DNA of 6,244 nucleotides, from NCBI GenBank assembly GCA_030597995.1, contig JAUVQV010000062.1:1-6244 (forward strand). The letters are read 5' to 3'. The position numbers and the translations under genes are program-made. This DNA is from Candidatus Rokuibacteriota bacterium (GTDB taxonomy: Bacteria > JAUVQV01). Positions 1 to 5,149 of the stretch are shown here, in pieces; position 1 is the stretch's first letter, and each line of letters begins with the position of its first letter. The notes under the pieces were generated by a model. That model did no database searches, had not been told where the DNA came from, and saw nothing but the letters and a program-made list of their open reading frames with translations.

Positions 1-912
1 GTTCATCGGCACGTCCCCGAAGTGACGGCTCTCTATGCGCAAAAAGCAGAGCTTGTTGTCCTTCTGCCAGGAGACATAATCCGACGGCCCGACGTAGATG
101 TTGTCGGGATCGATCTCCATTCCCCGTGCCCGGATCTGAGAGATCACGGAGTTGGTCTTGCTGCGGCGTTTGCTGGCCAGGCGCTCTTCCTCCTTCATGT
201 TCAGGAAATCGGTATTGCCGCCGGTGTTGAGCTGGTACGTGCGGTCGATCGGCATCCCCCGGTCGAGGAAGAGGTTTGTCAGGGTACGGTGCAGGATAGT
301 TGCCCCCACCTGGCTCTTGATGTCGTCGCCAATCAGCGGCAGGCCGGCTTCTCGGAAGCGCTTTCTCCAGTAGCTGGTCTGATGCCAGCCCTCCTCCGGA
401 TCGTTTACCCATCCCGAGGCGATGAAGACCGGGATGCAGTTGATGAAGCCGCAGCCGGCCTTCAAGACCTGCTCCACGTACCATTTTGTGGCCATCTCGC
501 TGCCCACCGGGAGGTAGTTCACGACCACATCGGTCCTGGTCTCCTTGAGCAGGCCCGCGATATCGGCCGTGTTCCCGTCCGCCTTCTGGATTATCCGGGA
601 GAGATATTTCCCCAGCCCGTCGTGCATCATCCCCCTCACTACCGTCACCCCGAGGTGGGGGACAGAAGCAAACTTCCGTGTGTTGTTGGGAGGTTCGAAG
701 ATGGCATGCCCTAAGTCCTTACCGACCTTGCGCCGGTCGATGTCAACAGCTACCGTGAACTCGATATCTCGGATGGCGTAGCCGCCGAGGAGCGGGTGCA
801 TCAAGCCGGGGATGAACTGGTCGTCGCGGGCGTTCTTGTAGTACTCCAGTCCCTGTACCAAAGAGGAGGCGCAGTTGCCGACCCCGATAACACCAACCCG
901 GATTTTCCCCAT
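1..912 (-). CDS. ino1: myo-inositol-1-phosphate synthase, C-terminus beyond window
   Basis: This NAD-dependent cytosolic enzyme turns glucose 6-phosphate into 1L-myo-inositol 1-phosphate, the first step to inositol lipids or inositol-based solutes. The frame is open for 304 codons from ATG 912 to the left edge. It begins with a Rossmann nucleotide-binding motif ([20 protein letters not shown], residues 5-24). Family blocks follow in order: [35 protein letters not shown] (Lys199), [12 protein letters not shown] (229-239), SKTNS (Lys252) and [12 protein letters not shown] (276-287). The compact form is that of the archaeal and actinobacterial enzymes (about 360-390 residues), so roughly 60 or more C-terminal residues are missing. 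The start is fixed by GGGAAGGAG at 920-928, 7 nt upstream. The gene diverges from ferritin and has its own promoter. The family call is secure. The end product (phosphatidylinositol, di-myo-inositol phosphate or another) cannot be told from this window. Confidence 0.95.
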   Translation of the reverse strand, partial: MGKIRVGVIGVGNCASSLVQGLEYYKNARDDQFIPGLMHPLLGGYAIRDIEFTVAVDIDRRKVGKDLGHAIFEPPNNTRKFASVPHLGVTVVRGMMHDGLGKYLSRIIQKADGNTADIAGLLKETRTDVVVNYLPVGSEMATKWYVEQVLKAGCGFINCIPVFIASGWVNDPEEGWHQTSYWRKRFREAGLPLIGDDIKSQVGATILHRTLTNLFLDRGMPIDRTYQLNTGGNTDFLNMKEEERLASKRRSKTNSVISQIRARGMEIDPDNIYVGPSDYVSWQKDNKLCFLRIESRHFGDVPMN

Positions 913-971
913 ACCTGAGCTCCTTCCCACCAGGAAAACATTGCGTCGGCCGACCCCCGGCCGCAAGTTCC

Positions 972-1000
972 TTTATAGCAAAAAAGTCGCACTTTGGCAA
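972..1000 (-). promoter_or_regulatory. sigma70-type promoter of ino1
   Basis: On the minus strand, TTGCCA (1000-995, 5 of 6 to TTGACA) is followed by a 17-bp spacer and TATAAA (977-972, 5 of 6 to TATAAT). This predicts a transcript start near 965 and a leader of about 53 nt ending in a good Shine-Dalgarno site. It is one of the best promoter matches in the window. Seen by eye, not scored against a matrix. Confidence 0.72.
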
Positions 1001-1100
1001 CCTGGCCATTGCCGGGACCTTCTATCATGTTTCGGCCCGTGGTCACGGCCCGCTGGGGGCGCCCCCCCGCGAACCACATAGCCCGGAAGAAAGGAAGGAC

Positions 1101-1129
1101 TTGCTCGCGTGTGAGGGAGGTACTATATT
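1101..1129 (+). promoter_or_regulatory. probable promoter of ferritin
   Basis: TTGCTC (1101-1106) keeps the TTG of the -35 box but matches only 3 of 6. It is followed by exactly 17 bp and TATATT (1124-1129, 5 of 6). The predicted transcript start is near 1136, giving a leader of about 110 nt before the ferritin ATG. The weak -35 suggests an activator or low basal use; that is inference. Confidence 0.5.
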
Positions 1130-1132
1130 ACC
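1119..1132. promoter_or_regulatory. 14-bp dyad over the ferritin -10 box, possible operator
   Basis: GGTACTATATTACC reads GGTA-6-TACC and matches its own reverse complement at 12 of 14 positions. It covers the predicted -10 box, where a repressor would block the promoter. TTACC recurs at 1143-1147, 15 bases after the first copy. No known regulator site is recognised and the match could be chance. Confidence 0.25.
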
Positions 1133-1233
1133 TTCACCACTGTTACCCCTAGGGCGGGAAGAGAACGGGAGGCGCGGTGGCGCCCTGTGAAGGGTAGACA
1201 CGCTGAAAAAACCCGGGGTAAAAACATACCATT

Positions 1234-1240
1234 AAGGAGG
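1234..1240 (+). promoter_or_regulatory. Shine-Dalgarno site that sets the ferritin start
   Basis: AAGGAGG lies 7 nt before ATG 1248 but only 1 nt before the in-frame GTG at 1242. It therefore selects the ATG and shortens the longest open frame by two codons. Confidence 0.85.
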
Positions 1241-1247
1241 GGTGCTG

Positions 1248-1784
1248 ATGATCGGGAAAAAGATGCGAGACGCCATGAATGAGCAGGTCAAGAACGAGCT
1301 TGAGTCCGCGTACCTCTACCTCTCGATGGCCGCCTTCTTCCACAGCCGGAACCTGGAAGGAATGGCCCACTGGCTCCGTTGCCAGGTCCACGAGGAGATG
1401 ATCCATGCCATGAAGTTCTTTGACCACATCATCGAGCGGGGCGGAGAGGCCGAGCTTCAAGACCTCACGCAGCTGAAGGTCACCTGGTCTTCGCCGCTCG
1501 AGGCCTGGAAGGATGCCTACGAGCACGAAAAATTCATAACAGGCAAGATCAATGAGCTTACGAAAATTGCCCGCGATGAAAATGAGTACGCTTCGGAACC
1601 TCTTCTGGCCTGGTTTTCCAAGGAACAGATCGAGGAGGAGGCGAGCACCAAAAAGATTGCCAACGACCTCGAGATGGTCGGGGACAACACGCAGGGTCTC
1701 TTGATGATAGATCGCGAACTCGCCGGCCGAATCTTCCCGGCCGGGTCGCCCCTGGACCCCACGGCCTACGCCCAGCAGACCTGA
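1248..1784 (+). CDS. ftnA: bacterial non-haem ferritin
   Basis: This ferritin oxidises Fe(II) at a di-iron ferroxidase centre and stores iron as ferric mineral inside a 24-subunit cytosolic shell. The 178-residue product is slightly longer than the usual 165-175. Counted from ATG 1248, the centre is complete and in register with E. coli FtnA: Glu17, Tyr24, Glu50, His53 (in HEEMIHAMKF), Glu94, and Gln127 and Glu130 (in KEQIEEE). The four-helix-bundle pattern is clear: LESAYLYLSMAAFF in helix A, the EExxH segment in helix B, and HEKFITGKINEL in helix C. No haem-ligand Met in a bacterioferritin context is apparent, so bacterioferritin is unlikely. The tail after residue 160 (FPAGSPLDPTAYAQQT) is a small extension. 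The gene stands alone, with its own promoter and a long leader, and is followed by a palindromic repeat. No simple GC stem with a T-run terminator follows the stop. Confidence 0.96.
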   Translation: MIGKKMRDAMNEQVKNELESAYLYLSMAAFFHSRNLEGMAHWLRCQVHEEMIHAMKFFDHIIERGGEAELQDLTQLKVTWSSPLEAWKDAYEHEKFITGKINELTKIARDENEYASEPLLAWFSKEQIEEEASTKKIANDLEMVGDNTQGLLMIDRELAGRIFPAGSPLDPTAYAQQT

Positions 1785-1791
1785 CCCGGTT

Positions 1792-1917
1792 GATTCACGA
1801 GGCCCTTTTCTGCCCTGCCTTCGTTGCACCGTCGCTCACTTGTGCAGCGTACAGCAGTACGCTTCCGCGCTCGCTCCGGCGACGCCTCGCCAGAACAGAA
1901 AATGACTCTCGTGAATC
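1792..1917. repeat. 126-bp imperfect palindrome, probable dispersed palindromic (REP/MITE-like) element
   Basis: GATTCACGAG (1792-1801) is answered by its perfect complement CTCGTGAATC (1908-1917). Just inside, TTTTCTG (1806-1812) pairs with CAGAAAA (1896-1902), one base out of register. In the middle, AGCGTAC (1846-1852) and GTACGCT (1857-1863) form a 7-bp stem with an AGCA loop. Outer and inner arms share one centre at 1854.5. The stretches between pair only partly. The structure starts 7 bp after the ferritin stop and ends 7 bp before the stop codon of the remnant on the other strand. It has no transposase and no terminal T-run. As RNA it could fold into one long hairpin and slow transcription or protect 3' ends. 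Confidence 0.7.
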
Positions 1918-1924
1918 GATAGGG

Positions 1925-2059
1925 TTAAGGGGCGCCCTTGTCGTCCTCTTCGGGGTATAGTTTTTCCGCACACTCTGAGCACAGCCCATGGCTGAATTCA
2001 GCCTCCGTGCGGTCTCTGACATAGACCTCCACCTGCTGCCAGAATCCTGCATCGTAATT
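1925..2059 (-). pseudogene. C-terminal remnant of a sensory/response-regulator-type protein
   Basis: Read on the minus strand from 2059 to the TAA at 1927-1925, the frame gives NYDAGFWQQVEVYVRDR followed by TEAEFSHGLCSECAEKLYPE. From memory this is the C-terminal module on many PAS, GAF and receiver-domain proteins of Desulfobacterota (CxxCKxIRDDxGYWxQxExYI...FSHGICPxC...YP). The second Cys pair (CSEC) and the stop are kept. The first Cys pair and everything upstream are gone: the sequence before NYD does not match the module in any frame. The frame has no ATG, GTG or TTG start near its beginning, so it is unlikely to be translated as it stands. The rest of the gene was probably lost by deletion or rearrangement when the TfoX-like gene came to lie next to it. 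The module is recognised by eye, and the parent protein cannot be named. Confidence 0.65.
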
Positions 2060-2096
2060 GAAAAAAGAAAAGTGGGGGATGAATCTTCGGTGTGCA

Positions 2097-2434
2097 TCAG
2101 GCCCCTTTGGCAGGCAGGGTCAACACGAACTTCCGGGCTTTACCCAGCCACTCTGCCAATTCATTGTCGGTTTCAAATCCTTCCGGTCTCACCATCACCC
2201 ACCCCTTCATGGGCCTCCCGGTAATGTCGAACGGCCGCACGTGTGGCATTTCCATGGCAAAGTTCGCCTGATCCTCGCCCAGGCGGAGTATCAGGAAGTC
2301 CCTGTAAACTCCCCCAAACATATTGCCCCGTAGGAGGTGGCACACCCCCCGCCGAACATCTTTTTTGCCGTGGTGCCGCTCCATTTCGAGACGATTTCCT
2401 GGATCCGGGACTCTATTCCCTCATTGAAGGGCAT
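2097..2434 (-). pseudogene. TfoX N-terminal-domain protein, frameshifted
   Basis: Two overlapping minus-strand frames together make one TfoX N-terminal-domain protein of about 112 residues, the normal size for stand-alone members. The first 28 codons from ATG 2434 give MPFNEGIESRIQEIVSKW and reach KKMFG. The reading then has to change frame within six G (2350-2345). In the second frame VCHLLRGNMFGGVYRDFLILR and the hallmark PHVRPFDITGRPMKGW follow, to the TGA at 2099-2097. Removing two G restores the family motif KKMFGGVC; adding one G gives KKMFGGGVC. Without a shift the product ends at about 48 codons. Stand-alone TfoX-N proteins have no settled function; the domain is named for the competence regulator TfoX/Sxy. 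No good Shine-Dalgarno site precedes ATG 2434. Real decay, slippage at the G run and a sequencing or assembly error all remain possible. Confidence 0.85.
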
Positions 2435-2479
2435 GCGGAAAGTTTCTTTTATATGAAGAGAGTTGCTCCCCGCGGTCAG

Positions 2480-2504
2480 GGCCCCGGGGCCTTTCTTCCC
2501 GGGG
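2480..2504. repeat. GC-rich palindrome and hairpin upstream of the TfoX-like gene
   Basis: GGCCCCGGGGCC (2480-2491) is a perfect 12-bp palindrome. Alternatively CCCCGGG (2482-2488) pairs with CCCGGGG (2498-2504) around a 9-nt loop. Neither strand has a clean T-run directly after the stem, so a terminator is only a weak possibility. It sits between the TfoX-like gene and the Cys-rich frame at 2571-2708, both on the minus strand. Confidence 0.35.
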
Positions 2505-2570
2505 GGTGTCTTTTCATGCCGGGCTTTCCCCTCTGGTGAACATGAAGGTATTGTAACGGTAACTCGGACC

Positions 2571-2708
2571 TCACGCAATCGCTCCTGGGGAAAAGAGGTT
2601 AATCAGCGACTGCTTCCTACGGCGCAGTGTTGTCCTCCCAGCCGAGCAGGTCCAGCGGTAGTCGCACCACTCGCAGGGGCTGTCAAGAATGCACTGTTCT
2701 GCTATCAT
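2571..2708 (-). pseudogene. Cys-rich 45-codon frame, possible C-terminal remnant of an Fe-S protein
   Basis: From ATG 2708 to the TGA at 2573-2571 the minus strand encodes 45 residues with four cysteines in QCILDSPCEWCDYRWTCSAG, then a basic LRRRKQSLINLF. CX2CX5C near the C-terminus is the Fe-S-binding signature of RecB/AddB/Cas4-type PD-(D/E)XK nucleases. The same spacing also occurs in SPASM-type radical-SAM domains, whose fourth Cys is absent here. No Shine-Dalgarno site precedes the ATG. Further upstream the frame stays open only as the antisense of the AI-2E transporter, which shows no nuclease or radical-SAM motifs. The best reading is a truncated gene end, like its neighbour at 1925-2059; a genuine small metal-binding protein is the alternative. 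The ATG overlaps the -10 box of the opposing transporter promoter. Assignment rests on a short motif and is tentative. Confidence 0.35.
2680..2708 (+). promoter_or_regulatory. extended -10 promoter for the AI-2E transporter, probably leaderless
   Basis: CTGTCA (2680-2685, 4 of 6) is followed by a 17-bp spacer and TATCAT (2703-2708, 5 of 6), with the TG of an extended -10 at 2700-2701. Transcription would begin at about 2714-2715, which is the A of the chosen ATG (2715). This fits the lack of any Shine-Dalgarno site before that ATG. Confidence 0.55.
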
Positions 2709-2714
2709 GAAAAC

Positions 2715-3956
2715 ATGGGCGTTCGTGAACTTTCCGGTGTAGATCCCGGTCAGGAACCACGGAACTTCCCCTCTCGCATTTTCCTCGTGGCCTGCCTGGT
2801 TCTCAGCTTCTTTCTTTCCTATCTGCTCCTCCAGCCCTTCCTCAAGGCCATAGTCATCGCCGCGGTGTTGAACATCGTGTTCTATCCCCTCTACACCGGG
2901 CTCGTCCGCGGTCTCAAGGGGAGGCGCGTACTGAGTGCGGTGATCTCCTGCGTGGCGGTCATCCTCTGCGTCGTGATTCCTCTGGTGATCCTGGCGGCGA
3001 TATTCACAAAACAGTCTCTCGAGCTTTACGATTTTCTCAAGGCCAAACTGGAGAGCGGGTATTTCGAGCGACTCCTCACTTCCCACGACTGGGGAGCGGT
3101 CCAGCCGTTCTTGAGCAAGTACGCCCCCTGGCTAAACCTCGAAGAGGTGGACCTCAGAGAGAATCTCCTCGGGGCCGTGAAATACGTCACCACCTTTTCC
3201 ATCTCCGCGGGGAGAGCCCTGGTTTCCAATACCCTCTCGTCCCTGGGGACCTTCGCCCTGATGCTGTTCGTCCTTTTCTTCCTCTGTCTGGACGGCGCGA
3301 CTTTCGTCCGCTGGGCGGGGGAACTGGTGCCGCTCCCGGAGGACCGCAAGAAGTCTATCATGCAGAACTTCGTGGGTATCACCAAGTCTGCCGTCTACGG
3401 GAGCGGCATTGTCGCGGTGCTCCAGGGCATACTGGGGGGGATGGCCTTTTGGATCGTCGGTCTCCCGGCAGTCCTCTGGGGGCTGGTAATGGGTTTTTTC
3501 AGTCTCGTTCCGGTGGTGGGGACCGCTCTGATCTGGGCGCCGGCGTCCCTCATCCTTATCGGAACTGGGAGGGTCGGAGCGGGTATTTTTCTTTTGGTCT
3601 GGGGGGTGGTCGTGATCGGGACGGTGGACAATGTTGTGCGTTCCATGCTCGTCAAGGGGCAGGTCAGGATGCATACGCTGGCGATTTTCTTTGCCGTACT
3701 GGGGGGGATCAAACTCTTCGGGCTTCTCGGGGTGGTCTTCGGACCGCTGATCCTCGCCCTGACCTTGTCGTTTTTACACATCTACCGGGATGATTTTGTG
3801 CAGCCGGGAGAGAGCGTAACCACTGGGAGGACGACAGGATCAAAAGAGACCTTACACCGACAACTGCGTTGGTGCCCACGCCGGTGGTGCTGGTTACCTG
3901 CCGTGACCGGGAGGGGCGCGACAACATTATTACCCTGGCCTGGGTGGGAGTGGTGA
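2715..3956 (+). CDS. AI-2E family (PerM-like) membrane transporter
   Basis: This is a polytopic inner-membrane protein of the AI-2E transporter family (formerly UPF0118). Substrates vary or are unknown; members include the autoinducer-2 exporter TqsA and Na+/H+ antiporters. From ATG 2715 it has 413 residues. After a polar N-terminus come hydrophobic segments at about 22-60 and 72-97, a large amphipathic loop to about 165, then a run of membrane segments. The C-terminal core carries the family signature VDNVVRSMLVKG, then HTLAIFFAVLGGIKLFG and LLGVVFGPL. An in-frame start at 2463 would add 84 low-complexity, charged residues absent from the family, so 2715 is preferred. The conserved core ends near HIYRDDF. 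The remaining 50 or so residues (RQLRWCPRRWCWLP and similar) look like read-through into the next gene, which the frame overlaps by 118 nt. First gene of an apparent three-gene run. Confidence 0.9.
   Translation: MGVRELSGVDPGQEPRNFPSRIFLVACLVLSFFLSYLLLQPFLKAIVIAAVLNIVFYPLYTGLVRGLKGRRVLSAVISCVAVILCVVIPLVILAAIFTKQSLELYDFLKAKLESGYFERLLTSHDWGAVQPFLSKYAPWLNLEEVDLRENLLGAVKYVTTFSISAGRALVSNTLSSLGTFALMLFVLFFLCLDGATFVRWAGELVPLPEDRKKSIMQNFVGITKSAVYGSGIVAVLQGILGGMAFWIVGLPAVLWGLVMGFFSLVPVVGTALIWAPASLILIGTGRVGAGIFLLVWGVVVIGTVDNVVRSMLVKGQVRMHTLAIFFAVLGGIKLFGLLGVVFGPLILALTLSFLHIYRDDFVQPGESVTTGRTTGSKETLHRQLRWCPRRWCWLPAVTGRGATTLLPWPGWEW
3826..3838 (+). promoter_or_regulatory. Shine-Dalgarno site pointing to an ATC start
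   Basis: GGAGGA (3826-3831) lies 7 nt before the codon ATC at 3839. That codon is in frame with the flavin reductase and sits where family members begin (next residues KRDLTPTTALVPTP). No ATG is available in this frame, and the candidate TTG 3869 and GTG 3872 lack a site at useful distance. Confidence 0.5.
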
Positions 3957-4408
3957 ATTCCGCACCGCCGATGCTCGGAATCTCGATCCGGCCCAGCCGC
4001 CATTCCTACGGGATTATTGTCGACCGGGGGGAGTTCGGCCTCAACATTCCCAGCCGTCCGCAGCTCCAGCAGGTGGACTTCTGCGGGGCGGTGAGCGGGA
4101 GAAAGGAAAATAAGTTTCAGAGGACGGGGTTCACCCCCCTGCCCGGCAAAGCTATCGATGCCCCTCTCATCCAGGAGTGCCCGATCAACGTCGAATGCCG
4201 GGTTCAGGAGAGGATTCCCCTGGGAAGTCACGATCTCTTCCTGGGAAAAGTCCTGGTGGTCCGGGCGAGCGAGTCGGTGATGAAAGGCGACCGGTTGGAT
4301 GTCGCCGATGTGGCCCCTCTGGCATACGCCCCTGTTTCACACGAATACTGGAGCCTCGGGGAAGTGGTCGGCAAGTACGGGCACGCTCGAAGTGCCCCGG
4401 CCGATTGA
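3839..4408 (+). CDS. flavin reductase family (flavoredoxin-like) protein
   Basis: This is a cytosolic FMN-binding split-barrel protein of the flavin reductase family. Members bind or reduce flavin and pass electrons to partners. Family blocks in order: VPTPVVLVTC, NIITLAWVGVV, SIRPSRHSYGII (flavin phosphate contact region), FGLNIPS, VDFCGAVSGRKENKF, APLIQECPINVECRV, IPLGSHDLFLGKV and EYWSLGEVVGKYG. The start is unusual. The frame has no ATG; TTG 3869 gives 179 residues but cuts into the first strand. Upstream codons read IKRDLTPTTALVPTP, which matches the usual N-terminus, and GGAGGA is correctly placed for ATC 3839 (189 residues). I therefore place the start at 3839. True ATC initiation, a mutated ATG and a base error cannot be told apart here. 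The first 118 nt overlap the transporter frame. The stop is 33 nt before the hydrolase. Confidence 0.88.
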   Translation: MKRDLTPTTALVPTPVVLVTCRDREGRDNIITLAWVGVVNSAPPMLGISIRPSRHSYGIIVDRGEFGLNIPSRPQLQQVDFCGAVSGRKENKFQRTGFTPLPGKAIDAPLIQECPINVECRVQERIPLGSHDLFLGKVLVVRASESVMKGDRLDVADVAPLAYAPVSHEYWSLGEVVGKYGHARSAPAD

Positions 4409-4441
4409 GGGCCTGAGATAAATCCATGCTCTTTGACTGTC

Positions 4442-5140
4442 GTGATTCGAGTTGTCCTTTTTGATGCCGTTGGGACCCTCATCTACCCCTACCCTTCGGT
4501 GGGGGTGGTCTATGCCCGGGCGGCGACCGGCTTCGGGAAGAGGTATAACGCGCTTTCCTTGAATCGGCAATTCCGTCCCGCCTATCATGACCTTCTCCCG
4601 GTGCGCTTCTTCGGATCCGGCGGCCTGCGCACCTCCGAAGTCCGGGAGCGCCGCTGGTGGATGCGGGCAGTAGCCCGGGCGTTCGAGCGGGCGGGTTACG
4701 GCCGGCTGCCGGAGACGACACTGCAGGCGGCATTTGCGGCCTTTGGACGAGGTGAAGCCTGGCGAGCCTACTCCGAGGTGCCGGAGGTGCTGGAGGCCCT
4801 TTCCACCCGCGGTTTTCGCCTCGGGGTGATCTCGAACTACGACTCCCGTCTCCGGCGCGTGCTCCAGGAATTGGGCCTGGCCCGGTCCTTTTCCACCCTG
4901 GTCTTGTCCTCGGAGTGCGGCTTCGCCAAGCCTTCGCCGAGGATTTTTGAGACTGCCCTGGAGAAATTGGCGGTGTCGGCCGACGAAGCCCTGTATGTGG
5001 GGGATCGCCCGAAGGAGGATTACCGGGGGGCCAGGCGGTCGGGTCTGGCGGCGCTCCTCCTGGCCCGCCGCGGAGGCCGGCGGGGGAGCCACGTCATTCG
5101 TCACCTGGGACAGCTGCCGGCGCGGTTGAAAGGGCGGTGA
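4442..5140 (+). CDS. HAD superfamily hydrolase, REG-2/HDHD3-like
   Basis: This cytosolic haloacid-dehalogenase-fold hydrolase is probably a phosphatase of unknown substrate. From GTG 4442 it has 232 residues and all four HAD motifs: LFDAVGTL with nucleophile Asp8; Ser131 in GVISNYDSR; Lys163 in ECGFAKPSPRIF; and Asp188 with Asp193 in YVGDRPKEDYRGA. An alpha-helical cap lies between motifs I and II at about 15-90. Motif I is DAVGT, not DxDGT, so the usual second Asp at +2 is Val. This is typical of the REG-2-like branch but would affect phosphatase chemistry. GTG 4442 gives the classic start MIRVVLFD; TTG 4433 would add three residues. Neither has a Shine-Dalgarno site, and ATG 4426 is out of frame, so translation may depend on ribosomes arriving from the flavin reductase 33 nt upstream. 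Its stop faces that of the envelope gene across 9 bp. Confidence 0.88.
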   Translation: MIRVVLFDAVGTLIYPYPSVGVVYARAATGFGKRYNALSLNRQFRPAYHDLLPVRFFGSGGLRTSEVRERRWWMRAVARAFERAGYGRLPETTLQAAFAAFGRGEAWRAYSEVPEVLEALSTRGFRLGVISNYDSRLRRVLQELGLARSFSTLVLSSECGFAKPSPRIFETALEKLAVSADEALYVGDRPKEDYRGARRSGLAALLLARRGGRRGSHVIRHLGQLPARLKGR

Positions 5141-5149
5141 ATCGACACT

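Larger units (their letters stand above)
913..1247. other. divergent ino1/ferritin intergenic region
   Basis: These 335 bases hold no gene I can support. They contain the ino1 promoter (972-1000), the ferritin promoter (1101-1129) and both ribosome binding sites. Between the promoters is a perfect 12-bp GC palindrome (GGGGGCGCCCCC, 1055-1066) of unknown meaning, and in the ferritin leader a small hairpin (GGCGC-GGTG-GCGCC) just before 1185. I saw no Fur-like A/T-rich 19-mer near the ferritin promoter, although iron control would be expected. Confidence 0.6.

Noticed and set aside
22..714. Open plus-strand frame of 230 codons at the left edge
   Set aside because: It is the antisense of the inositol-phosphate synthase, whose minus-strand frame carries the clear family motifs.
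1149..1829. Open minus-strand frame of 226 codons across ferritin
   Set aside because: Shadow of ferritin; no recognisable motif, while the plus strand has a complete ferroxidase centre.
1795..2097. Minus-strand frame of 100 codons from ATG 2097
   Set aside because: It runs through the palindrome with Arg/Ser-rich translation. The recognisable sensory tail is in a different frame.
2463..2714. 84-codon N-terminal extension of the AI-2E transporter
   Set aside because: Pro/Gly/Arg-rich and unlike the family. It overlaps the GC palindrome and the Cys-rich frame, and a promoter sits just before ATG 2715.
3132..3674. Open minus-strand frame of 180 codons inside the transporter
   Set aside because: His/Asp/Pro/Gln-rich translation is typical antisense of hydrophobic transporter codons.
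4337..5104. Open minus-strand frame of 255 codons opposite the HAD hydrolase
   Set aside because: Antisense in GC-rich DNA; all HAD motifs are on the plus strand.
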